Assembly: GCA_946566685.1 (NCBI GenBank)
Contig: CAMNXA010000030.1
Span: forward strand, 1 to 36,750
Length of the DNA stretch: 36,750 nucleotides
Reading direction: 5' to 3'
Source: an uncultured Lachnospiraceae bacterium
GTDB lineage: Bacteria > Bacillota > Clostridia > Lachnospirales > Lachnospiraceae
This document shows, piece by piece, positions 30,804 through 36,750 of the stretch. Both the position numbers and the translations under genes were made by a program. The first letter of the stretch is position 1, and the number at the start of each line of letters is the position of its first letter. Under the pieces are notes generated by a model. The model saw only the letters and a program-made list of their open reading frames with translations, did no database searches and was not told the origin of the DNA.

Positions 30804-31067
30804 TCAGGCCATTTTATTAACGGCAATCGCAAGACGGGATACTTTCCTTGCAGATGTATTCTTGTGGTAAACGCCTTTCTTAGTCGCCTTGTCAATAGCG
30901 GAAGTAGCAGCGAGCAGTGCGCTCTTTGCCGCTTCTTTATCATTAGCCTCGATGGCAGCATTCACTTTCTTGATTGCTGTCTTGACGCCGGACTTGATTG
31001 CTTTATTTCTGTCCGCTTTGGTCTTGTTTACCAGGATCCTCTTCTTTGCAGATTTGATATTTGCCAT
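30804..31067 (-). CDS. rpsT: 30S ribosomal protein S20
   Basis: The 87-residue basic helical protein MANIKSAKKRILVNKTKADR... is S20, which binds the 5' domain of 16S rRNA. Length and the start MANIKSAKKR are typical. AGGAGGTG precedes ATG. A promoter about 105 nt upstream leaves a leader containing a hairpin (CATTAAA at 31126-31132 with TTTAATG at 31148-31154, and an inner CCG/CGG), which could be a site for feedback control by S20; that is inference. It is divergent from gpr, as in many Clostridia. Confidence 0.97.
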   Translation of the reverse strand: MANIKSAKKRILVNKTKADRNKAIKSGVKTAIKKVNAAIEANDKEAAKSALLAATSAIDKATKKGVYHKNTSARKVSRLAIAVNKMA

Positions 31068-31170
31068 AATTACACCTCCTATGCTCCTTCTGTCAGGATT
31101 GACTGAATGTATTATAGACGTGTCTCATTAAAGCCGGACACGGACGTTTTAATGGAAACACACGTATATT

Positions 31171-31199
31171 ATATTAGTTTATGGGAATGGTGATGTCAA
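31171..31199 (-). promoter_or_regulatory. rpsT promoter
   Basis: On the minus strand, perfect TTGACA (31194-31199), a 17-nt spacer, and TAATAT (31171-31176). A second TATAAT nearer the gene (around 31110-31120, minus strand) lacks a -35. The transcript would have a leader near 100 nt. Confidence 0.68.
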
Positions 31200-31328
31200 T
31201 ACATAATTTGTTTATTTTTGCAAAAAATAGAAAAGAAAATAGGCAAGTAAAAGGAAAACGCATATAAATATAACATAAGATGCTGTAGGCAGCAGTTTTA
31301 TGTAGGCGCGGGAAGGAAGGAGCAGGAT

Positions 31329-32195
31329 ATGAACAGCTGGTCAAATGTCAGGACGGACTTGGCGTTGGAAGCCAGAGAAGGTATTGGAGAAAAAGAGTCT
31401 GAACTACATGGTGTTATCGTAGAAGAAGAGTATGATGAAGAAGCAGATGTGCATATTACCAGGGTTCTCATTGAGACGAAGAACGGCGCCAAGGCGCTGG
31501 GCAAACCAATGGGAACCTATATCACGCTGGAGGCGCCGGCCATGACGGAACCGGAAGAAGATTATCATCAGGAAATTTCGGAGATTCTGGCGGCCCAGAT
31601 TCGCAATATATTGCCGGATCCGGATAAGGAACAGTCCATTCTGGTGGTGGGACTCGGCAACCGTGAGGTGACTGCGGATTCTCTGGGGCCCAATGTGGCA
31701 GATAATCTCTTTGTTAACAGGCATATTGTAAAAGAGTATGGGAAGGTGGCATATAATCAGTCCAAAATGCATTTGGTGAGCAGTCTGGTGCCGGGGGTCA
31801 TGGCTAAGACAGGCATGGAGTCAGCGGAGATCATCAAGGGCGTTATCAATGAGACGAAGCCGGATGTGGTAATTGTGATAGATGCGCTGGCGGCTCGTTC
31901 CACGAAGCGCCTGAACCGTACCATACAGATTACGAATACAGGAATCCATCCCGGTTCCGGCGTGGGAAACCACAGGAACGCTATCACACAGGAGACACTT
32001 CATGTGCCGGTATTGGCGCTGGGGGTGCCTACCGTGGTGGATGCGGCTACGATCGTGGGAGATGCCATGGGAGAACGGCCGGCAACTTTGACGGAACTGA
32101 ATAATATGTACGTGACGACTAAGGATGTGGATCAGCAGATTCAGCAGATCAGCCACATTCTCTGTGACGGGATCAACAAGGCACTGATCTTCTAG
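31329..32195 (+). CDS. gpr: Germination protease (GPR)
   Basis: GPR degrades the small acid-soluble proteins that protect spore DNA during germination. The 288-residue protein has the pro-region with the autoprocessing motif RTDLALEARE (8-17; the TDLALE sequence resembles the cut site in its substrates), then VVGLGNREVTADSLGP, SSLVPGVMAKTGMES, DVVIVIDALAARS and GIHPGSGVGNHR, all family hallmarks. AAGGAGCAGG precedes ATG. It shows that the organism forms spores. I did not find a convincing sigma-G promoter upstream. Confidence 0.97.
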   Translation: MNSWSNVRTDLALEAREGIGEKESELHGVIVEEEYDEEADVHITRVLIETKNGAKALGKPMGTYITLEAPAMTEPEEDYHQEISEILAAQIRNILPDPDKEQSILVVGLGNREVTADSLGPNVADNLFVNRHIVKEYGKVAYNQSKMHLVSSLVPGVMAKTGMESAEIIKGVINETKPDVVIVIDALAARSTKRLNRTIQITNTGIHPGSGVGNHRNAITQETLHVPVLALGVPTVVDAATIVGDAMGERPATLTELNNMYVTTKDVDQQIQQISHILCDGINKALIF

Positions 32196-32203
32196 CGGAT
32201 GGC

Positions 32204-33523
32204 ATGAAGTCATGTCCTTACTGCATATATCTTAGTATGGACATCAAAAAGAAAATTCCCAGGATAATTTTAATACTACTTGCGGCCATATCGCTTTTCT
32301 TTGTTCTGAAAGAGTGGGTTCAGGAGAAAGAGAAGACCCAAAAGGGACAAGGGCCGCTTTTGGACTGGGTGAAAGAAATGGTAATGGAGCCTTATCTTCC
32401 TGTGATCAGCAGGATGAATGAGGGAAAGAGCAGCGCTTTTCAGGGGGATATGCTTACCAGGGGAGTGCTTTTGGAATATCCGGTGTTTCTCTTTTATCTG
32501 GAGGAAGCAGACGATCAGGAGTATGTGACGGAGAGTGATTATGCCAGACTGCTTGTGCTGGAGGGCAGTGATGAGGATCGTAAGTCGATTGACGAGGGTG
32601 ATTTGGAGTATGGGGATGACGCCATGCATCTGGAGCAGGGCATGGAAAACGAATTGCTAAAAGAAAACGAGCGTTATTTATCGGAGCAGTCCCAGGAAAA
32701 TGTAAGCGATGAGTCAGAGGAGGCCATACTTTTTCAGCCGGCGGCAGAGAAGAGTTTCCGCTATCAGTGGGAGGGCCTTGCAGATTACGATGAACTGATC
32801 AAGGCCTTTTATGCGGTGGACAGCACTACGAAAGCCGGGGAAGATCTTCTGGAAGCGAAAGAACTTCTTTCCAGGGACATGCGTATCCATGGAAGCGCGG
32901 AAGAACCGCAGATTCTGATCTATCACACCCATTCCCAGGAAGCCTTTGTGGATTCGATACCGGGGGATGAGAACAGCGGGATCCTGGGTGCAGGCGAGTA
33001 TCTGGCGTCTGTTTTGCGTGAACGGTACGGGTATAATGTACTGCATCACACAGCCTGCTATGATGCGGACAGGGATTATGCCTACAGCAATTCTCTGCCG
33101 GAGATTGAGCAACTGCTCAAGGATAATCCATCCATTGAGGTGGTGATAGACCTTCATCGGGATGCGATGCCGGCAGACAGGCGTCTGGTGATGAACCTAC
33201 AGGGCAGACCCACCGCACAGTTCATGTTCTTCAACGGGTTGAGCCGTACCAGGAAGGGAGAGATATCTTATCTGGAAAATCCTTATCTGGAAGATAACCT
33301 GGCCTTTTCTTTCCAGATGCAGACGGTCTGTAATGAATATTATCCGGGGATTGCACGCAGGATTTACCTGAAAGCCTATCGTTATAATATGCATCTGTGT
33401 CCGAAAACGCTGCTGATCGAACTGGGAGCCCAGAATAATACGGAGGAAGAAATACATAACGCATGTGATCCTTTGGCCCATGTGCTGCATATGGTCTTAA
33501 GCGGGAAGGAGCCGGAGAGATGA
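32204..33523 (+). CDS. spoIIP: Stage II sporulation protein P (SpoIIP)
   Basis: SpoIIP is the membrane-anchored amidase/endopeptidase that, with SpoIID and SpoIIM, removes septal peptidoglycan during engulfment. The 439-residue protein has a membrane segment near residues 20-38, a variable acidic region, and the amidase-like catalytic domain with IYHTHSQEAF (near 239), DLHRDA (near 316) and TLLIELGAQNNTEEE (near 405), where the histidines and final glutamate bind zinc. It starts 8 nt after the gpr stop. The ribosome site is weak, so coupling to gpr is likely; ATG 32237 is an alternative start. Confidence 0.94.
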   Translation: MKSCPYCIYLSMDIKKKIPRIILILLAAISLFFVLKEWVQEKEKTQKGQGPLLDWVKEMVMEPYLPVISRMNEGKSSAFQGDMLTRGVLLEYPVFLFYLEEADDQEYVTESDYARLLVLEGSDEDRKSIDEGDLEYGDDAMHLEQGMENELLKENERYLSEQSQENVSDESEEAILFQPAAEKSFRYQWEGLADYDELIKAFYAVDSTTKAGEDLLEAKELLSRDMRIHGSAEEPQILIYHTHSQEAFVDSIPGDENSGILGAGEYLASVLRERYGYNVLHHTACYDADRDYAYSNSLPEIEQLLKDNPSIEVVIDLHRDAMPADRRLVMNLQGRPTAQFMFFNGLSRTRKGEISYLENPYLEDNLAFSFQMQTVCNEYYPGIARRIYLKAYRYNMHLCPKTLLIELGAQNNTEEEIHNACDPLAHVLHMVLSGKEPER

Positions 33524-33526
33524 GAG

Positions 33527-33555
33527 TAGACATCTTTTATTGGATTTGATATACT
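33527..33555 (+). promoter_or_regulatory. Promoter of lepA-hemW
   Basis: TAGACA (33527-33532), a 17-nt spacer, and TATACT (33550-33555), 33 nt before the lepA start. It begins right after the spoIIP stop. Confidence 0.68.
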
Positions 33556-33588
33556 TTCTCCATATGAGAGTGATCAGGGAGGAAGTAT

Positions 33589-35403
33589 ATGGCAGACATA
33601 GAGCAGAGCAGAATCAGGAACTTTTGTATTATCGCCCATATAGACCATGGTAAGTCCACATTGGCGGACAGGATCATAGAGAAGACGGGACTTTTGACCA
33701 GCAGGGAAATGCAGGCTCAGGTGCTTGATAATATGGAACTGGAGCGGGAGCGGGGTATCACCATCAAGGCCCAGACGGTACGTATTATCTATCAGGCCAA
33801 GGACGGCAAGGAATATATATTCAATCTGATAGACACGCCCGGCCATGTAGATTTTAATTATGAGGTGAGCCGCAGCCTGGCGGCCTGTGACGGTGCGATC
33901 CTGGTGGTAGATGCGGCTCAGGGAATCGAGGCCCAGACATTGGCCAATGTCTATCTGGCGCTGGATCATGACCTGGATGTATTTCCGGTGATCAATAAGA
34001 TTGACCTGCCAAGCGCTGAGCCGGAGCGGGTTAAGAACGAGATTGAGGATGTGATTGGCATTGAAGCGCAGGATGCGCCTTTGATCTCAGCCAAGAACGG
34101 TATCGGCATCGAGGAAGTCCTGGAAGCTGTCGTGCATAAGGTACCTGCACCCCAGGGCAGCCCGGATGCACCGCTTAAGGCGTTGATTTTTGATTCGGTG
34201 TATGATTCTTATAAAGGTGTGATCGTGTTTTGCCGGATCAAAGAAGGCCGGGTGCGCAAAGGCACTTCGATCAAGATGATGGCGACCGGCGCCACGGCGG
34301 AAGTGGTGGAGGTAGGATATTTTGGAGCGGGACAGTTTATCCCCTGTGAGGAACTGAGTGCCGGCATGGTGGGTTATCTGACGGCTTCCATCAAGAATGT
34401 GAAGGATACTGCCGTAGGTGATACGGTGACGGATCTGGACAATCCCTGTGCGGAACCTCTGCCTGGTTATAAGAAGGTCAATTCCATGGTCTACTGCGGT
34501 ATGTACCCGGCGGATGGGGCCAAATATCCGGATCTGCGTGACGCGCTGGAGAAGCTGAAATTGAATGATGCTTCCTTAAATTATGAACCGGAGACATCCA
34601 TTGCCCTTGGGTTCGGATTTCGCTGCGGATTTCTGGGACTTTTGCATCTGGAGATCATACAGGAACGTCTGGAGAGGGAATATAACCTGGATCTGGTGAC
34701 AACCGCACCAAGTGTTATTTATAGGGTGTACAAGACCAACGGGGATATGATTGAACTGACCAATCCCTCCAATCTGCCGGATCCTTCCGAGATAGATTAT
34801 ATGGAAGAGCCGGTGGTGAGCGCCGAGATCATGGTGACCACGGAGTTTATCGGGTCGATCATGCAGCTTTGTCAGGAGAGGCGGGGCCGCTATATCAGTA
34901 CGGAATACATTGAGTCCACCAGAGCCCTTTTAAAATACGAACTGCCCTTGAACGAGATTATTTATGATTTCTTTGATGCGCTGAAATCCAGGTCCAGGGG
35001 ATATGCTTCCTTTGATTATGAGTTGAAGGGGTATGAGCAGTCCAGCCTGGTGAAGCTGGATATTCTGATCAATCACGATGAGGTGGATGCGCTCTCCTTC
35101 ATCGTTCACGCGGACAGCGCCTATGAGAGAGGCCGGAAGATGTGTGAGAAGCTAAAGGACGAGATTCCCAGACATCTTTTTGAGATACCGATCCAGGCGG
35201 CGGTGGGCGGCAAGATCATTGCCAGGGAGACAGTCAAAGCCATGCGCAAAGATGTCCTCGCCAAATGTTACGGTGGCGATATCACGCGGAAAAAGAAACT
35301 TCTGGAAAAGCAGAAAGAGGGCAAGAAGCGGATGCGTCAGGTAGGCAATGTGGAGATTCCGCAGAGCGCATTTATGAGCGTGCTCAAACTGGATGATAAA
35401 TAG
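33589..35403 (+). CDS. lepA: Elongation factor 4 (LepA)
   Basis: A 604-residue ribosome-dependent GTPase, normal length. G motifs: AHIDHGKST (P loop), [10 protein letters not shown] (switch I), [14 protein letters not shown], and SAKNG. The C-terminal half shows the LepA-specific domain ([20 protein letters not shown]) and the lysine-rich C-terminus. It acts on stalled or initiating ribosomes. GGGAGG precedes ATG. hemW follows by 26 nt, the common Firmicute order. Confidence 0.98.
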   Translation: MADIEQSRIRNFCIIAHIDHGKSTLADRIIEKTGLLTSREMQAQVLDNMELERERGITIKAQTVRIIYQAKDGKEYIFNLIDTPGHVDFNYEVSRSLAACDGAILVVDAAQGIEAQTLANVYLALDHDLDVFPVINKIDLPSAEPERVKNEIEDVIGIEAQDAPLISAKNGIGIEEVLEAVVHKVPAPQGSPDAPLKALIFDSVYDSYKGVIVFCRIKEGRVRKGTSIKMMATGATAEVVEVGYFGAGQFIPCEELSAGMVGYLTASIKNVKDTAVGDTVTDLDNPCAEPLPGYKKVNSMVYCGMYPADGAKYPDLRDALEKLKLNDASLNYEPETSIALGFGFRCGFLGLLHLEIIQERLEREYNLDLVTTAPSVIYRVYKTNGDMIELTNPSNLPDPSEIDYMEEPVVSAEIMVTTEFIGSIMQLCQERRGRYISTEYIESTRALLKYELPLNEIIYDFFDALKSRSRGYASFDYELKGYEQSSLVKLDILINHDEVDALSFIVHADSAYERGRKMCEKLKDEIPRHLFEIPIQAAVGGKIIARETVKAMRKDVLAKCYGGDITRKKKLLEKQKEGKKRMRQVGNVEIPQSAFMSVLKLDDK

Positions 35404-35429
35404 AACGGAACATAAGGCGGACATTACAG

Positions 35430-36578
35430 ATGAGAGATTTAAGCATATATATACACATTCCTTTCTGTGTCAGGAAATGTCTCTACTGTGATTTCTTGTC
35501 TTATGCTGCGTCAGCGGCAGAAATGGAAAGTTATGTAAACTTATTGTTGAGACAGATCAAAACGGATTCGGTGTTTTACAGAGATCACAGGGTGGTCTCT
35601 GTTTTTTTGGGCGGCGGTACGCCCTCTTTGTTGCCGACAGAGGAGGCAGGACGGATCCTGCGGGCTGTCAGGGAGAATTACCGGATGGCAGACGGGGCGG
35701 AAATTACCATAGAATGTAATCCCGGCACTGCAACAGCAGAAAAATTGAAAAATTATATAACATATGGCATTAATCGCCTTAGCATTGGCTTGCAGTCCGC
35801 CAGGAATGAGGAACTTGTGCGTATCGGAAGGATTCATAGTTATGAGGTGTTTCTGCATACCTATCAGGCGGCCAGAGAAGCAGGATTTGCCAATATCAAT
35901 ATTGATCTGATGGCTGCCCTGCCGGGGCAGAGCATAACATCCTACCGGGAAAGTCTGGAACGGGTGACAGCGCTTTTGCCGGAACATATCTCTGCCTACA
36001 GCCTGATCCTGGAAGAGGGAACGCCATTATATGACAGGAGAGAACAGTACCATTTTCCGACAGAGGAAGAAGACAGAGAGATGTACCAGATGACGAAAGA
36101 ATATCTGGGGGAAAAGGGATACCGGCGGTATGAGATTTCCAATTATGCCAGAGAGGGGTTTGCCTGCCGTCATAATCAGGTATACTGGCAGCGGGGGGAT
36201 TATGTGGGATTTGGCCTGGGGGCTGCTTCCATGGTGCGGGACGTGCGGTGGAGTATGCCGGAAAGCATGAAAGAATATAAGGATTATGTGACAAGTCAGG
36301 AGGATAATCTGCCCTACAGACATTTTCCGGGAGCCCATGTTCTTACGACAGAGGAGCAGATGGAAGAATTCATGTTTCTGGGCCTGCGAATGATGTGCGG
36401 CGTGGACGGCCGGGCTTTTTATGATAAATTTGGACAGGAAATGGAAGCCGTATATGGCCCGGTACTGGCCAAAATGATGTCTCAGGGACTGATGCAAGAG
36501 GAAAGCGGGCGGGTCAAATTGACCGACAGGGGGATTGATGTCAGTAATTATGTGATGGCGGAATTTCTTTTGGGGTAA
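35430..36578 (+). CDS. hemW: HemW, radical SAM heme chaperone
   Basis: A 382-residue radical SAM protein once called a coproporphyrinogen oxidase. The Fe-S motif CVRKCLYC has the C-x3-C-x2-C spacing (C13, C17, C20). SAM-binding parts follow: FLGGGTPSLL, ITIECNPGT, INRLSIGLQS. The C-terminal HemN-like domain contains YEISNYAREGF and GLRMMCGVD. HemW binds heme and hands it to target proteins. AAGGCGG lies about 10 nt before the ATG. Downstream one would expect hrcA-grpE-dnaK, which lies outside the window. Confidence 0.95.
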   Translation: MRDLSIYIHIPFCVRKCLYCDFLSYAASAAEMESYVNLLLRQIKTDSVFYRDHRVVSVFLGGGTPSLLPTEEAGRILRAVRENYRMADGAEITIECNPGTATAEKLKNYITYGINRLSIGLQSARNEELVRIGRIHSYEVFLHTYQAAREAGFANINIDLMAALPGQSITSYRESLERVTALLPEHISAYSLILEEGTPLYDRREQYHFPTEEEDREMYQMTKEYLGEKGYRRYEISNYAREGFACRHNQVYWQRGDYVGFGLGAASMVRDVRWSMPESMKEYKDYVTSQEDNLPYRHFPGAHVLTTEEQMEEFMFLGLRMMCGVDGRAFYDKFGQEMEAVYGPVLAKMMSQGLMQEESGRVKLTDRGIDVSNYVMAEFLLG

Positions 36579-36616
36579 GCGGATATGGGCATTCTCATAA
36601 AAATACCTGCGCTATA

Positions 36617-36645
36617 TTGAATTTTACACCACATATTTGTATAAT
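36617..36645 (+). promoter_or_regulatory. Strong promoter at the right edge
   Basis: TTGAAT (36617-36622), a 17-nt spacer, and a perfect TATAAT (36640-36645). No CIRCE inverted repeat (TTAGCACTC/GAGTGCTAA) is visible next to it, so if hrcA follows, its HrcA site is not here. Confidence 0.75.
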
Positions 36646-36651
36646 ATAAAG

Positions 36652-36750
36652 TACAGGATTGATTTTCCAAAGGTGGAAAGGCACTTCAGATGCCGCCGGG
36701 TCATAGAATAGAGTAAATGGACTTTGGGGGCTTCTTTTGAAAACATTTAG
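36652..36750 (+). other. Structured non-coding leader, cut by the window edge
   Basis: About 100 nt after the last promoter hold no open frame but mutually exclusive structures: TTTCCA (36664-36669) with TGGAAA (36674-36679), GGCA (36680-36683) with TGCC (36691-36694), or CCAAAG (36667-36672) with CTTTGG (36722-36727). This could be a leader RNA or a small RNA gene. I do not recognise a known class. Confidence 0.4.

Noticed and set aside
36579..36750. A CIRCE element marking hrcA
   Set aside because: No TTAGCACTC/GAGTGCTAA inverted repeat is present in the visible part.

Overview
The window looks like chromosome from a spore-forming, Gram-positive Clostridia, most likely a Lachnospiraceae-type gut Firmicute. 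The signs are the sporulation genes gpr and spoIIP, the order gpr-spoIIP-lepA-hemW, class III fructose-1,6-bisphosphatase, YerC, DUF1836, strong GGAGG ribosome sites and sigma-A-type promoters, in a background of moderate GC. No phage, insertion sequence, CRISPR array or rRNA is visible. There is one tRNA, Gly with anticodon CCC.

Layout. 0-6 kb: lysine/diaminopimelate genes dapA and dapB, fbp, a low-complexity lipoprotein, a solitary HisA of the eukaryotic (HIS6) type, and a cold-shock protein. 6-11 kb: a membrane-anchored degenerate LytM protein, the TrpR-like regulator YerC with a dyad over its own -35 box, DUF1836 plus an orphan Hpt protein, an odd short gene running antisense into the Hpt gene, an orphan ABC substrate-binding lipoprotein, and a membrane protein with a Cys/His C-terminal module. 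11-20 kb: tRNA-Gly, an EamA transporter, a chemoreceptor, PspA plus its SPFH partner (YdjI-like), PcrA helicase, a small acidic membrane protein and an RlmD-type rRNA methyltransferase. 20.1-22.4 kb: a sharply AT-rich three-gene operon (winged-helix-like protein, DUF3800, and an unrecognised protein with a toxin-like C-terminus) with its own promoter and terminators; this is the best candidate for an undescribed, perhaps defensive, system.

22.6-27.6 kb: a Cys/His-rich exported protein, a serine hydrolase and a convergent MerR regulator. The serine hydrolase promoter has a 19-bp spacer holding a perfect dyad (TACAGTTACTGTA). Four degenerate copies of the same promoter-operator unit lie in tandem upstream of merR, facing a small GGDEF protein. 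A PurF paralogue follows; it has lost the N-terminal catalytic cysteine but keeps the PRPP loop and the Fe-S cysteines.

27.6-31 kb: a yybP-ykoY (Mn2+) riboswitch with terminator upstream of a UPF0016/GDT1-type manganese transporter, then YdjG-like and YdjH-like membrane proteins. In Bacillus subtilis these two are encoded with pspA and ydjI, so the envelope-stress module appears to be split into two pairs about 13 kb apart. The window ends with rpsT (minus strand), gpr, spoIIP, lepA and hemW, then a strong promoter and a structured non-coding leader cut by the window edge. Stacked small hairpins of similar design lie after dapA and around the end of the ydjH-like gene.
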